Numbered from the stretch's first letter, positions 37,260-47,256 are shown. The stretch: DNA of 64,000 nucleotides from Tepidibacter aestuarii (GCF_934924865.1 NZ_OW235315.1:310001-374000); one strand, 5' to 3'. The notes: a model not told the origin generated them from the sequence alone. Numbers and translations are program-made.

Positions 37260-38054
37260 ATGGAATTAAGAGAGTGGAAAACCATATTAACTCCATATGA
37301 ATATGCAGTAGAGGAGTTAAAGGTTAAATTCAAAAATATTAGAAAAGAGCTTAGAAATAATGGAGAATATTCTCCTATAGAATTCGTAACTGGGAGAGTA
37401 AAAAAGATATCATCTATTATAGCAAAAGCAAAAAAACTTGATGTTCATATGGATGAAATAGAAGAAAAGATAGAAGACATAGCTGGTATTAGGATTATGT
37501 GCCAGTTCGTTGAAGATATATATAGTCTTGTAAGCTTGATTAACAGTAGACAAGACATGACTGTAGTATATGAAAAGGATTATATCAAAAATTATAAAAA
37601 TAGTGGTTATAGAAGCTATCATATAATTATAAAATATCCTATACAGACTGCCATGGGATTAAAAGAAATTTTAGCTGAGATTCAAATAAGAACTCTTGCT
37701 ATGAATTTCTGGGGGACTATAGAGCATTCTTTAAAATATAAATATCAACAGGATATACCTGAAGATATAGCTAATAGATTAAGACGTGCAGGAGATGCAG
37801 CGTTTTTACTTGATCAAGAAATGAGTGAGATAAGAGAAGAGATAATGAGAGCTCAAGTTATGTTTGAAATGAAGTCGCTTACGGTTAAAGACATACTAGA
37901 CAGTATTAAAAAGCTGTATATTTTAGGAGAAACTGAAAAAGCTTTAGATTTCCAAGTAAGACTTGATAAGATAAACGATATAGAGGATATAAAAGAAATC
38001 ATAATGTTAAGAAGTGAGATAGATTCTATATTAGATAAATACAATAAAAGCTAA
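37260..38054 (+). CDS. Small alarmone synthetase (GTP pyrophosphokinase, RelQ type)
   Basis: 264 residues, the size of stand-alone synthetases lacking the HD hydrolase domain. They make (p)ppGpp from ATP and GTP or GDP in the cytosol. Seen: EKIEDIAGIRIMCQF, the G-loop-like NSGYRSYHIIIKYP and EIQIRTLAMNFWGTIEHSLKYKYQ with the catalytic Glu. A long C-terminal helix would drive tetramer assembly. Candidate starts are GTG 37251, ATG 37254 and ATG 37260; the last has the best spacing to AGAGGG. Confidence 0.93.
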   Translation: MELREWKTILTPYEYAVEELKVKFKNIRKELRNNGEYSPIEFVTGRVKKISSIIAKAKKLDVHMDEIEEKIEDIAGIRIMCQFVEDIYSLVSLINSRQDMTVVYEKDYIKNYKNSGYRSYHIIIKYPIQTAMGLKEILAEIQIRTLAMNFWGTIEHSLKYKYQQDIPEDIANRLRRAGDAAFLLDQEMSEIREEIMRAQVMFEMKSLTVKDILDSIKKLYILGETEKALDFQVRLDKINDIEDIKEIIMLRSEIDSILDKYNKS

Positions 38055-38055
38055 T

Positions 38056-38092
38056 AAAAATGTGCTTATAAGTAACTTATAAGCACATTTTT
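38056..38092 (+). terminator. Rho-independent terminator
   Basis: AAAATGTGCTTATAAGT pairs with ACTTATAAGCACATTTT with almost no loop, followed by T. It ends the alarmone synthetase gene. Confidence 0.9.
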
Positions 38093-38231
38093 ATTATAAA
38101 AGCACTGGACAAGATGTAAAGTACTTAGTAAAATTTTTAATGGATAATATAAACGAATAGTAGTAAAAATAATAAAAGGTCTTTTAAATTCATAATAAAG
38201 ACGTAATATGGAAAAAGGTGAGTGATAAAAT

Positions 38232-38924
38232 TTGGCTATTTATGCAATAGGGGACCTACACCTTAGTAAGGTAGTAGACAAGCCAATGGATATATTCGGG
38301 GATAACTGGATAGGACATAAAGAAAAGATAATAGCTGATTGGAAGGAAAAGGTGAATCCAGAGGATACTGTACTTATAGTTGGAGATACTTCTTGGGGAA
38401 TGAACTTAAATCAAGCTATTCCAGATCTTGATGATATAAATGAACTTGAAGGTAACAAAATATTAGTAAAAGGAAATCACGACTATTGGTGGAGCACGAT
38501 AAGCAAGTTAAATAAGCTTTATGATAATATGAAATTTATACAAAATAATTTTTATGAATATAAAGGATATGCAATTTGTGGAACTAGAGGATGGCTTTGT
38601 CCTAATGAAGTGAAATTTGATGAAGATGATGAAAAAGTATATAAAAGAGAAGCTAAAAGACTTAGGTTATCTCTTGACAGTGCTAAAAAAGCTGGATTTG
38701 AAAAATTTATAGTGATAACTCATTATCCACCAACTAATGACAAGCTAGAAGAATCTGAATTTACTAAGATATATGAAGAGTATAATGTTGAAAGGGTTAT
38801 ATATGGACATCTACATGGAACAGAATCTTTTAAGGCAGGGCTTAGAGGTGTGAGAAACAATATAGAGTATCATTTGGTATCATGTGATTATACGGATTTT
38901 AAATTAGTTAAAATAATGGATTAG
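38232..38924 (+). CDS. Calcineurin-like metallophosphoesterase
   Basis: 230 residues with the full motif set: GDLHLS, GDTSWGM, GNHDYWW, ITHYPP and YGHLHG, so an active dinuclear-metal enzyme is expected, unlike the degenerate one at 3237. Start is TTG 38232, 9 bases after AAGGTGAG. No signal peptide. Clostridial relatives are annotated only as phosphohydrolases. Monocistronic, with its own terminator. Confidence 0.9.
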   Translation: MAIYAIGDLHLSKVVDKPMDIFGDNWIGHKEKIIADWKEKVNPEDTVLIVGDTSWGMNLNQAIPDLDDINELEGNKILVKGNHDYWWSTISKLNKLYDNMKFIQNNFYEYKGYAICGTRGWLCPNEVKFDEDDEKVYKREAKRLRLSLDSAKKAGFEKFIVITHYPPTNDKLEESEFTKIYEEYNVERVIYGHLHGTESFKAGLRGVRNNIEYHLVSCDYTDFKLVKIMD

Positions 38925-38965
38925 AGAAAACTATTTTCTTAATAACTAAAGTTTAATACTTAAGC

Positions 38966-39025
38966 GAAAAATCACGCTCATTGAAATAACGCTACTTGGT
39001 TAGCGTTTCAATAGGCGTGATTTTT
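38966..39025 (+). terminator. Long-stem terminator
   Basis: AAAATCACGC pairs with GCGTGATTTT, and inside TTGAAATAACGCT pairs with AGCGTTTCAA. T-run follows. Ends the metallophosphoesterase transcript. Confidence 0.8.
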
Positions 39026-39337
39026 AATGTGGCTGTTTAAACATTTGTTTTGGATTTAATAAATGGCGTTGTTAAAAAATTCCTCATTTAATAGGATCAA
39101 TCACTGTATTATCTGATATATGGATTGGTGATATACTGTCATATCTCTGAGTTGTGAAATATGTAAAAAAGTTTTAATACTTTAACTATATTATATGTAT
39201 AAATTTGTTCTATATGGTCTTTATTGGTTGAATTTGATATAATTAGTTAGTTAGAATCTTATATGATAATAGTCTTTTGGAATTTGTTATAAATTTAACT
39301 TAATTAATAATGTTAAATTTGGTATGGGAGAATGTCT
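39026..39337. other. Intergenic gap with extended -10 promoter
   Basis: No coding potential. An extended -10 box TGATATAAT at 39235-39243 lies about 90 bases before the GGDEF-EAL gene and is its likely promoter; no good -35 box. Confidence 0.45.
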
Positions 39338-41029
39338 ATGGATAACAAAAATTATAAAAAAAATATTGTAAAAATATTTGTTTTTTTAATATCATTATTT
39401 TTATTAATAGCTTTTATATTAGTAAAAAATAATTTGGATATAGATATTGGTGATTTTATATTTGAAGGAATTTGTTTTATTATAGTTATAATTGGTTTTA
39501 TTATTTTACTGGAATTTAAAGTAAAACCATTAAGTATTGGGTTTGCAGTTTTTGCAATTTCAATATTCAATGATTCTCTTGATGAACTTAAGTTTATTTC
39601 ATTTCCAGAGTGGCAAAACATTATATTTGAAAAAGCTTTTTTGGGATTAGGAATAGCATTAATTGTATATGGTTTTTATAAAGCTATTGAAGAAAAAAAT
39701 ATCCTTTTGAAAGAACTAAACTACTTGCTATTTAGTGACCCATTGACCAATTTACTTAATAGAAGAGCTATAGAAAATAAACTATCAGAATCTATTGAAA
39801 AAACATCAAAAAACAATGCTAAAGTAGGAATTTTATTTATTGGCCTAGATAAATTTAAGTTAATAAATGATTCATTAGGGCATAGTGCTGGGGATTATAT
39901 TTTAAAAAAAGTTGCTAATAGATTAAGAGTAATTATTAGAGAAGAAGATGCAATTGCTCGTTCAAGTGGAGATGAGTTCGTATTAATATTAAATGAGATT
40001 AATAAATTAAATGAAATAGTAGATATAGTTAAAAATATTATAGATATTTTTGAAACCCCTTTTACGTTAAAAGAAAAAGAAGTCGATATTAATTGTAGTA
40101 TTGGAATTTCAATATTCCCTGATAACGGAAATAACGTAGAAACTTTATTTAAGAATGCTGATATAGCAATGTATAAATCTAAAGAAAATCAAAGAAATAA
40201 TTATGAATTTTATAACGATATAATGAGTGAGCAAATGGATAAAAAACTTGAAATAGCACAAAGGTTTAGGGTTGCATTAGAGAGAAAAGAATTTATTCTT
40301 CATTATCAACCTAAGGTAAATATTAAAACAAACAAAGTTACTGGATTAGAAGCTTTAGTAAGGTGGAAACATCCTAAAAAAGGATTAATTTATCCAAATA
40401 ATTTTATACCAGTAGCAGAAGAAACAGGTTTAATCAAAAAACTTGATCAATACATATTAGAATTATCTTGTTTACAAATTAAAGAGTGGTTAAATAAAGG
40501 TATAACTTCGCCAAATATTTCGGTAAATATTTCTGGAAAAACATTTTATGAAAATGACTTTCTTGAAAAAATAGAATATACATTGAAAAATACTGGAATT
40601 GACTCATCGTTTATAAGTATTGAAATTACTGAAACGGCAGCTATGAAAGATAAGGAATATGCTTATAAGGTTTTAGAACAAATAAGAGAGAAAGGAATAA
40701 AAATACTATTAGATGATTTTGGAAAAGGATATTCATCATTAAGTTATTTAAAGTATTTTCCAATAGATATATTAAAAATAGATAAATCGTTTGTTGATAA
40801 GATTTGCTATAATAATATAGATAGTTCTATTATGAGAGCTATAGTTGATATGGCTAAAGCATTAAATCTAAAAGTATTGGCAGAAGGGGTCGAAACAGAA
40901 AAACAATTAAGACTTTTAGAAGATCTAAATTGTGAAGAATACCAGGGGTATTTATTTAGCAAACCACTTCCTGTAGATAAAATTGAAATTATGCTAATTG
41001 AAAATATAGAAAAAACAGAAGCAATTTAA
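39338..41029 (+). CDS. GGDEF-EAL protein, GGDEF half degenerate
   Basis: 563 residues. Three or four N-terminal hydrophobic segments (to about 120), then GGDEF (about 130-290) and EAL (about 305-555). The EAL residues for c-di-GMP hydrolysis are present: EALVRW, NISG, EITET, LDDFGKG, KIDKSF, AEGVET. In the GGDEF domain the motif reads SGDEF and the metal-ligand Asp is lost (FIGLDKFK in place of FIDLDxFK). It is therefore expected to act as a membrane phosphodiesterase with a non-cyclase GGDEF module. ATG 39338 follows GGGAG at correct spacing. Confidence 0.92.
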   Translation: MDNKNYKKNIVKIFVFLISLFLLIAFILVKNNLDIDIGDFIFEGICFIIVIIGFIILLEFKVKPLSIGFAVFAISIFNDSLDELKFISFPEWQNIIFEKAFLGLGIALIVYGFYKAIEEKNILLKELNYLLFSDPLTNLLNRRAIENKLSESIEKTSKNNAKVGILFIGLDKFKLINDSLGHSAGDYILKKVANRLRVIIREEDAIARSSGDEFVLILNEINKLNEIVDIVKNIIDIFETPFTLKEKEVDINCSIGISIFPDNGNNVETLFKNADIAMYKSKENQRNNYEFYNDIMSEQMDKKLEIAQRFRVALERKEFILHYQPKVNIKTNKVTGLEALVRWKHPKKGLIYPNNFIPVAEETGLIKKLDQYILELSCLQIKEWLNKGITSPNISVNISGKTFYENDFLEKIEYTLKNTGIDSSFISIEITETAAMKDKEYAYKVLEQIREKGIKILLDDFGKGYSSLSYLKYFPIDILKIDKSFVDKICYNNIDSSIMRAIVDMAKALNLKVLAEGVETEKQLRLLEDLNCEEYQGYLFSKPLPVDKIEIMLIENIEKTEAI

Positions 41030-41056
41030 CTTAAGTTGGATTGCTTTTATTTTTTC
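41019..41056 (+). terminator. Terminator overlapping the GGDEF-EAL stop codon
   Basis: AAGCAAT pairs with ATTGCTT with AACTTAAGTT between, followed by a T-rich run. The left arm lies within the last codons. Confidence 0.7.
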
Positions 41057-41175
41057 TATATTCTAAAAAGAACTTTGAGTAGTTAAAGCTAAGTTGTCAT
41101 TAAATTTGATTTCGCATGATGAATATACAGATAATTCATAAAATAATATTTTTTCAAAAAAATTAAACAATATGA

Positions 41176-41204
41176 TTGACATTAAATGTTAAAGCATTTA
41201 TAAT
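41176..41204 (+). promoter_or_regulatory. Strong sigma-A promoter of the ilv operon
   Basis: TTGACA (41176-41181), exactly 17 bases, TATAAT (41199-41204): a perfect consensus promoter. Transcription would start about 30 bases before the T-box leader. Confidence 0.9.
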
Positions 41205-41234
41205 TCATATTAACACAAAACAAGTTAATATTTC

Positions 41235-41540
41235 AAAACAAAGATGGAGACAAAAATATTCGTAGTTTAATTACAGAGAACCAACGTTTGCTGAGAGTTG
41301 GATTAAACAGAGTATGTAATGATCACTCCTGAGTTGCTAAGTTGAAAGAAATTTTTCGAGTAAATAAGGACGGTTACCACCGATATATGGTTAGGGTTCA
41401 CTAAAGTATTTAGCTTTGGTCGACCTGAATCGAGAAGGCAATTTTTGAGATTGCAAGTAGGGTGGTACCGCGAATATAATCTTTCGTCCCTATAAATACA
41501 TAATAAATGTATTTATAGGGACGGAAGATTTTTTTATTTT
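41235..41540 (+). promoter_or_regulatory. T-box leader, isoleucine specifier, with terminator
   Basis: The conserved T-box AGGGTGGTACCGCG is at 41459-41472. Stem I contains AGAG-rich loops and the specifier region reads ATC then ACTCCTGAG (about 41323-41335), which gives Ile. The terminator is 41476-41537: CGTCCCTATAAATACA pairs with TGTATTTATAGGGACG, followed by a T-run. Uncharged tRNA-Ile binding would favour the antiterminator and allow ilv expression. The tRNA assignment is by alignment to the usual pattern. Confidence 0.9.
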
Positions 41541-41583
41541 TAAGATTATATTAAATTAATAAAAAAGAAAGGGTGTGTATAAA

Positions 41584-41805
41584 GTGGAAAGTAGAGTTTG
41601 TGCGAGATTAAATCAGGGGATAGATTCTTTTATAAGAGTAACTAGTGTGCTTAGAAGAAAAGAATTTAATATAAAAGAGATTAACATGAAGTCTCAAAGT
41701 AGTCATATAGATTTGGATATAGTTGTATATGATGAAGGATTGACTGGAAGTGTTGTTAAGCAGATGTCTAAGCTTGCAGATGTAAAAGAGATAAAAGTTA
41801 TATAA
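41584..41805 (+). CDS. Acetolactate synthase small-subunit-like ACT protein
   Basis: 73 residues, a single ACT domain (VESRVCARLNQGIDSFIRVTSVLRRKEFNIKEINM). It resembles the short IlvM/IlvN regulatory subunit that sets valine feedback on acetolactate synthase. First cistron after the T-box; the catalytic subunit is encoded four genes on at 44624. GTG 41584 is 10 bases from GAAAGGG, better than the in-frame GTG at 41575. A hairpin follows it, separating it from ilvC. Confidence 0.82.
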   Translation: MESRVCARLNQGIDSFIRVTSVLRRKEFNIKEINMKSQSSHIDLDIVVYDEGLTGSVVKQMSKLADVKEIKVI

Positions 41806-41846
41806 AAAAGTCTTTCTTTGAAAGATTTTAAATGTAGACTTTTTTG
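41805..41846 (+). terminator. Hairpin after the ACT gene, partial terminator
   Basis: AAAAAGTCT pairs with AGACTTTTTT around an inner TCTTTGAAAGA hairpin. It lies inside the ilv operon and may cut expression of the later genes. Confidence 0.6.
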
Positions 41847-41854
41847 AAACTCAT

Positions 41855-41909
41855 AACGGAATTTATATTTATCCAAAATTTAAAAATGAATATAAGTTCC
41901 TATTCGTTA
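41855..41909 (+). promoter_or_regulatory. Hairpin directly before the ilvC ribosome site
   Basis: ATAACG and GAATTTATATTTAT pair with ATGAATATAAGTTC and CGTTAT, with a 4-base bulge. It ends 5 bases before AAAGGGGAG. A translational control or mRNA-processing stem is possible. Confidence 0.4.
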
Positions 41910-41929
41910 TAAGAAAAGGGGAGATTGTG

Positions 41930-42922
41930 ATGAGTAAAATGTATTATGAAAAGGATTCTAGTTTAGAGGTATTTAAGGGAAAGAAGGTTGCTGTTTTAGG
42001 ATATGGAAGTCAAGGGCATGCTCATGCACTTAATTTAAAGGATAGCGGCGTTGATGTTGTTGTAGGCTTACATGGAAAAAGTAGATCAAGAGATAAAGTA
42101 AAAGCAGATGGGCTTGAGGTTATGAATGTTGATGATGCTGTTAAGGCTAGTCAAGTTATCATGATGTTAGTTCCTGATACAAAGCAAAAAGAAGTGTTTG
42201 ATGAAAAAGTTAAGGCGAATTTAGATGAAGGAGATGCATTGGCATTTGCTCATGGATTCAATATACATTTTAGCCAAATAGTACCTCCGAAAAATGTAGA
42301 TGTATTTATGGTAGCGCCTAAAGGACCAGGACATTTAGTTAGAAGAGTTTATCAAGAAGGAAAAGGAGTTCCAGCACTTCTTGCAGTGTATCAAGACTAT
42401 ACAGGAAAGGCTAAAGAGTTAGGTCTTGCTTATTCTTATGGAATAGGGGCATTAAGAGCTGGAGTACTTGAAACTACTTTTAAAGAAGAGACAGAAACAG
42501 ATTTATTCGGAGAGCAAGCTGTACTTTGTGGAGGAGTAACTGAGCTTATAAAAGCTGGGTTTGAAACATTAGTTAATGCAGGTTACCAAAAGGAAGTAGC
42601 ATACTTTGAATGTCTTCATGAAATGAAACTTATAGTAGACCTTTTATATGAAGGTGGATTTGAGAAGATGAGACACAGTATAAGTGATACTGCTGAGTAT
42701 GGAGATTATATGGTTGGAAGAAGAATTGTAACAGATAAGACTAGAGAAGAGATGAAAGGCGTTTTAAGAGAAATACAAACTGGAGCATTCGCAAAGGATT
42801 GGATAATGGAGAATAAACTAAACAGACCAGTATTTAATTCATTTAAGAAAAGAGAACTAGAGCATCCTATTGTTGAAGTTGGTAAAGAGCTTAGAAGTAT
42901 GATGTCTTGGATAGAAGAGTAA
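41930..42922 (+). CDS. ilvC: Ketol-acid reductoisomerase
   Basis: 330 residues, class I enzyme. It converts acetolactate or acetohydroxybutyrate to the dihydroxy acids using NADPH and Mg. Seen: [13 protein letters not shown] nucleotide loop, Ser/Arg-rich [11 protein letters not shown] loop expected to hold the NADPH phosphate, [18 protein letters not shown], and the metal ligands in [12 protein letters not shown] and [17 protein letters not shown] 41930 follows AAAGGGGAG. Part of the T-box-controlled unit; ilvD starts 27 bases later. Confidence 0.97.
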   Translation: MSKMYYEKDSSLEVFKGKKVAVLGYGSQGHAHALNLKDSGVDVVVGLHGKSRSRDKVKADGLEVMNVDDAVKASQVIMMLVPDTKQKEVFDEKVKANLDEGDALAFAHGFNIHFSQIVPPKNVDVFMVAPKGPGHLVRRVYQEGKGVPALLAVYQDYTGKAKELGLAYSYGIGALRAGVLETTFKEETETDLFGEQAVLCGGVTELIKAGFETLVNAGYQKEVAYFECLHEMKLIVDLLYEGGFEKMRHSISDTAEYGDYMVGRRIVTDKTREEMKGVLREIQTGAFAKDWIMENKLNRPVFNSFKKRELEHPIVEVGKELRSMMSWIEE

Positions 42923-42949
42923 TAGATTAGCTAAATAGGAGGGTTATAT

Positions 42950-44599
42950 ATGAATAGCAATAAAGTAAAACAGGGGATAACTAAGGCACCACATAGATCA
43001 CTACTTAAAGCAGCAGGGCTTACAGATGAAGAAATAGATAAGCCTCTTATTGGAGTTGTAAATTCATTTAATGAAATAGTACCAGGACATGTTGAACTTA
43101 GACAGATTGCAGAAGCTGTAAAAAGAGGTGTTCTAATGGAGGGAGGAACCCCTCTTGAGTTTCCATCAATAGCAGTATGTGATGGTATTGCTATGAACCA
43201 TGAAGGAATGAAGTATTCTCTTGTTAGTAGAGAAATAATAGCAGATAGTATAGAGATAATGACGAAGGCGCACGGTCTTGATGCGTTAGTTTTAATACCT
43301 AGCTGCGATAAGGTAGTTCCAGGAATGTTGATGGCTGCTGCAAGAATTAATATACCTAGCATTGTTGTAAGCGGTGGACCTATGCTTGCAGGTAGATTTA
43401 ATAATGAAAAGGCAGATTTAACAACTGTATTTGAAGGTGTTGGTAAGGTGTGTTCGAATAAAATGAACGAGGAAGAATTAAAGTGTCTAGAGGAAAGTGC
43501 ATGTCCAACTTGTGGATCTTGTTCTGGAATGTTTACTGCAAACTCTATGAACTGTATGACAGAAGCTTTGGGAATGGCGCTTGATGGAAATGCTACAATA
43601 CCAGCAGTATATTCTAGTAGAAAAAGACTTGCAAAAAGGACTGGTATGCAAATAATGAATTTGTTAAAAGAGAATATACTTCCAAGAGATATACTTACAA
43701 AAAGATCATTTGAAAATGCATTAACTGTAGACATGGCACTTGGATGTTCAACTAACACAGTTCTACATTTAACTGCAATAGCAAATGAAGCGGGTATAGA
43801 TGTTAATTTAGATAATATAAACTACATAAGCTCTAAAACCCCAAATCTGTGTAAACTAAGCCCTGCTGGAAATTATCATATAGAAGATCTTGATAATGCA
43901 GGTGGTGTTTTAGCTGTGATGAATGAACTGTCAAAGAAAAACTTAATAAATTTAAATGTACCTACAGTAAGTTCAAAGCCTTTAAAAAATATATTAAAAG
44001 ATAAAAAAAACAGTGAAGTTATAAGGGATATAGATAATCCTTTCAGTAAAGATGGTGGAATAAAGGTATTATTCGGTAATTTAGCTCCGGAAGGTGCAGT
44101 TGTAAAAAAATCTGCAGTTAAAGATAGCATGATGAAAACAGCATCTACTGCAAAGGTATTTGATAGTGAAGAAGAGGCTGTTGAAAGTATTTTAAGTGGA
44201 AAAATAGAAAAGGGAGATGTAGTAGTAATACGATATGAAGGACCAAAGGCAGGTCCTGGAATGAGAGAAATGCTAACACCTACATCGGCACTAGTTGGAA
44301 TGGGACTTGATGATAGTGTATCACTTATAACAGATGGTAGATTCTCGGGGGGAACTAAAGGCGCGGCAATAGGTCATGTTTGTCCAGAAGCTATAGACGG
44401 CGGAATTATAGGTTTAGTTAAAGACAATGATTTGATAAGTATTGATATAGATAAAGGTATTATTGAGCTTAAAGTAGATGATGAAGAATTAAATATAAGA
44501 AGAGAAAGCTTGAACTTAAAGACTAAAAATTATAGTGGGTATCTTGGCAAGTATTCAAAGATAGTTCAGAGTGCTTCAAAAGGAGCTGTATGTATTTAA
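42950..44599 (+). CDS. ilvD: Dihydroxy-acid dehydratase
   Basis: 549 residues. It dehydrates dihydroxy acids to 2-keto acids, the third step of valine and isoleucine synthesis, with an Fe-S cluster. Seen: cluster cysteines in [10 protein letters not shown] and [31 protein letters not shown] and GHVCPEA near the C-terminus. RBS AGGAGGG. Lies between ilvC and ilvB, 24 bases before the latter. Confidence 0.97.
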   Translation: MNSNKVKQGITKAPHRSLLKAAGLTDEEIDKPLIGVVNSFNEIVPGHVELRQIAEAVKRGVLMEGGTPLEFPSIAVCDGIAMNHEGMKYSLVSREIIADSIEIMTKAHGLDALVLIPSCDKVVPGMLMAAARINIPSIVVSGGPMLAGRFNNEKADLTTVFEGVGKVCSNKMNEEELKCLEESACPTCGSCSGMFTANSMNCMTEALGMALDGNATIPAVYSSRKRLAKRTGMQIMNLLKENILPRDILTKRSFENALTVDMALGCSTNTVLHLTAIANEAGIDVNLDNINYISSKTPNLCKLSPAGNYHIEDLDNAGGVLAVMNELSKKNLINLNVPTVSSKPLKNILKDKKNSEVIRDIDNPFSKDGGIKVLFGNLAPEGAVVKKSAVKDSMMKTASTAKVFDSEEEAVESILSGKIEKGDVVVIRYEGPKAGPGMREMLTPTSALVGMGLDDSVSLITDGRFSGGTKGAAIGHVCPEAIDGGIIGLVKDNDLISIDIDKGIIELKVDDEELNIRRESLNLKTKNYSGYLGKYSKIVQSASKGAVCI

Positions 44600-44623
44600 A
44601 TAATTAAGGGAAGGAGATAAACT

Positions 44624-46270
44624 ATGAATGGAGCTAGATTATTGCTTGACTGTCTAAAAAAGCAAGGTGTAGATACACTATTCGGATATCCTGGAGGGGC
44701 TGTTATTCCGTTTTATGATGCATTATATGAATATGGACATTTTAATCATACAAGAACTGCCCACGAACAAGGAGCAATTCATGCAGCAGATGGATATGCA
44801 AGAAGTAGTGGTAAGGTAGGAGTATGCATTGCAACATCAGGACCAGGTGCTACTAACACTGTAACTGGTATTGCAACAGCTTTTATGGATTCTATTCCGC
44901 TTGTTGTAATAACAGGTCAAGTTCCAACAACATTGCTTGGTAGAGATTCTTTTCAAGAGATAGATATAACAGGGGTCACAATGTCTATAACAAAGCATAA
45001 CTACCTAGTTAGAAATGTAGAGGATATACCTGAAATAATTAAAGAGGCTTTCAAAATTGCTATTACAGGAAGACCGGGTCCAGTACTTATAGATATTCCA
45101 AAAGATATATTCTTGGCAGAATACGAAGAATGTTTATTTGATAATTTAAATGAGGATGAGATTAAAGAATATGAAGAGGATTTGGATTTAACAGATGTAG
45201 TAAAGATAATAAACGAATCTAAAAGGCCTGTTATATATGCAGGCGGAGGTATTAAAATAGCAAATGCTAGCAATGAGTTTAACGAGTTTGCAAACAAATT
45301 GGATACCCCTGTTGTAAATACTTTAATGGGGCTTGGAAGTATAGATAGAGAATCTGAATTATCACTTGGTCTTGTAGGCATGCATGGCTTTAGAGAGAAT
45401 AACCTAGCTGTAACGAATAGCGATTTGATAATAGCTATAGGGGCAAGGTTCAGTGATAGAGTTATAGGCAATTCTAAAGGATTTGCACCTAAAGCTAATA
45501 TAATACATATAGATATAGATGCTACTGAGATGAATAAAAATAAAAAATCTCAGTACCATGTTGTAGGAGATGTAAAAAAAATACTACAAAAACTTACTAA
45601 ATATGTACATGCAAAGGATAATACAAATTGGAAAGAAAATATTAGAAACTATAAGTCAGAATATAGAGTCGACAAAGATTTATTTCATCCTGAAAATATA
45701 TTTAGTTCATTAAATAAGAAATTAGATAAAGATGTATTAGTAGCAACAGATGTAGGGCAACATCAATTATGGACTGCACAGTATTTCAATTTTAAAAATG
45801 ATAGACAATTTATAACATCGGGTGGTCTTGGAACTATGGGATTTGGGCTTGGAGCTGCTATAGGTGCACAAGTAGCTAATAAAAATAAACAGGTTATGTT
45901 AGTTACTGGGGACGGAAGCTTCAATATGAACTGTAATGAACTATTAACTATAGCAAAATATAAGCTGCCAATTATAATAGTTCTTTTAAATAACAAAACT
46001 CTTGGAATGGTAAGACAGTGGCAAAATTTATTTTGTGACCAAAGATACGCTGAAACTGATAATGATTTTAATACTGATTATAAACTGCTTACTAAGGTAT
46101 ACGGTATGAAGGGATATAGCGTAGATTCTATTGAGGAGCTAGACGAAGCTTTAAGTGATTGTAATTTAGGAAAAGATCCTGTGTTTATAGAGTGTAATAT
46201 AGATAAGGATTTTGGAGTATATCCAATAGTTCCACCTGGTAAAAATATAGATGAGCTGGTAGAAGCTTAA
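44624..46270 (+). CDS. ilvB: Acetolactate synthase large subunit
   Basis: 548 residues. Thiamine-diphosphate enzyme for the first committed step of branched-chain synthesis. Seen: FGYPGGAVIPFYDALY, catalytic Glu in AHEQGAIHAADGYAR, SGPGATNTVTGIATA, FQEIDITG, and the ThDP motif GDGSFNMNCNELLTIAKYKLPIIIVLLNN. FAD site region YAGGGIKIANAS. RBS AAGGGAAGGAG. Last gene of the ilv unit; the order N, C, D, B is rarer than the B-N-C order. Confidence 0.96.
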   Translation: MNGARLLLDCLKKQGVDTLFGYPGGAVIPFYDALYEYGHFNHTRTAHEQGAIHAADGYARSSGKVGVCIATSGPGATNTVTGIATAFMDSIPLVVITGQVPTTLLGRDSFQEIDITGVTMSITKHNYLVRNVEDIPEIIKEAFKIAITGRPGPVLIDIPKDIFLAEYEECLFDNLNEDEIKEYEEDLDLTDVVKIINESKRPVIYAGGGIKIANASNEFNEFANKLDTPVVNTLMGLGSIDRESELSLGLVGMHGFRENNLAVTNSDLIIAIGARFSDRVIGNSKGFAPKANIIHIDIDATEMNKNKKSQYHVVGDVKKILQKLTKYVHAKDNTNWKENIRNYKSEYRVDKDLFHPENIFSSLNKKLDKDVLVATDVGQHQLWTAQYFNFKNDRQFITSGGLGTMGFGLGAAIGAQVANKNKQVMLVTGDGSFNMNCNELLTIAKYKLPIIIVLLNNKTLGMVRQWQNLFCDQRYAETDNDFNTDYKLLTKVYGMKGYSVDSIEELDEALSDCNLGKDPVFIECNIDKDFGVYPIVPPGKNIDELVEA

Positions 46271-46318
46271 TATATATTTGAAACTTTGCTATGTATTTAA
46301 AAATATATTGATGAAACT

Positions 46319-46348
46319 AAACTGTCTACTCTATAGAGTAGACAGTTT
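46319..46348. terminator. Bidirectional terminator after ilvB
   Basis: AAACTGTCTACTC pairs with GAGTAGACAGTTT around TATA. Lies between ilvB and the convergent Fe-S protein gene. Only short T-runs flank it. Confidence 0.8.
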
Positions 46349-46350
46349 GG

Positions 46351-46998
46351 TTATAGTTTATAATTTATAGCATTTTTAGGACAACATGTCATACATTTCC
46401 CACATTGAATACAATCAGGGTGATCTAACTTATTTTCTTTATAATTATAAGGAACAATACCCATTGGACATTTTTTCTCACATAATCTACAAGAAACACA
46501 GGATGAAGATACATTAAGTACCTCTTTATCTTTCTTTAAATAAGATATAAATGCAGTCATACTTCCCATAGGGCAGAAATTACACCAGCTTCTATAGTTA
46601 TAAAAAAATGATAAACATATTCCAACTAAAGTAGTAACTACTATAATTCTATAGAACACCATTCCAATACCTGCAGTATTCCCCCAATTTTTATATATTC
46701 CACTCCCAAACATATAGAACAGAAAAATAATAACTAATACTCTGAAGATATTTGATTTTAAAAGTTTAGGCACAGGTTTATTATTACTGAATTTAGAAAT
46801 AATATTATCAAAAAAACTTCCTCTAGGACAGATATTTCCACACCAGAATCTTCCTTTATTAAAAAAGGCAAAGACTAAAGGTCCTACCATACAAATTACT
46901 GCAGCTAACGCAATTCGTTTATCAAATAATCCAGCTACTATAAAAATTAATAATAAAATATATCCGTATTTCTTCCAAACTCTTAAAAGATTATTCAT
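46351..46998 (-). CDS. Membrane 4Fe-4S ferredoxin-type protein (NapH/YccM-like)
   Basis: 215 residues. About four hydrophobic segments with two cysteine pairs at the membrane face, FWCGNICPRGS and SWCNFCPMGS (CxxxCP/CxxCP), then two ferredoxin clusters, CVSCRLCEKKCP and CIQCGKCMTCCP. This is the polyferredoxin membrane architecture of electron-transfer proteins such as NapH and NosR relatives. Probably moves electrons between quinone or ferredoxin and an unknown partner. A CsoR-like palindrome lies 25 bases upstream of its start codon. ATG 46998 follows AAGGAG. Confidence 0.85.
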   Translation of the reverse strand: MNNLLRVWKKYGYILLLIFIVAGLFDKRIALAAVICMVGPLVFAFFNKGRFWCGNICPRGSFFDNIISKFSNNKPVPKLLKSNIFRVLVIIFLFYMFGSGIYKNWGNTAGIGMVFYRIIVVTTLVGICLSFFYNYRSWCNFCPMGSMTAFISYLKKDKEVLNVSSSCVSCRLCEKKCPMGIVPYNYKENKLDHPDCIQCGKCMTCCPKNAINYKL

Positions 46999-47022
46999 AT
47001 TCTCATCTCCTTTATTATTGAT

Positions 47023-47039
47023 ATACCATACCTGGGTAT
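47023..47039. promoter_or_regulatory. CsoR-type candidate operator before the ferredoxin gene
   Basis: ATACCATACCTGGGTAT: TACC and GGGTA arms around a C/T/G centre. It lies in the promoter of the minus-strand Fe-S protein gene. Pattern resembles operators of CsoR/CstR repressors; no such gene is in the window. Confidence 0.4.
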
Positions 47040-47256
47040 ACTAAATAATATGTTCGTTTTCTTCTAAATGTTACACATGATTTTGCATAAGTTAATCTGA
47101 TTAAACACAAACTAAACAACAGAGTAGCCTTTAATATTAAGTTAAATTGTACTTTTATATAGTTAAATGAATTTGGTATGATTTGGTTTTGAATAAAGCT
47201 ATATTAATATTGACTAAATATGATTTTATATATAAAATGAGTATGAATTAAATAAT

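Noticed and set aside
42931..43758. 275-codon minus-strand frame opposite ilvD
   Set aside because: Shadow of the strongly conserved ilvD frame, with no ribosome site.
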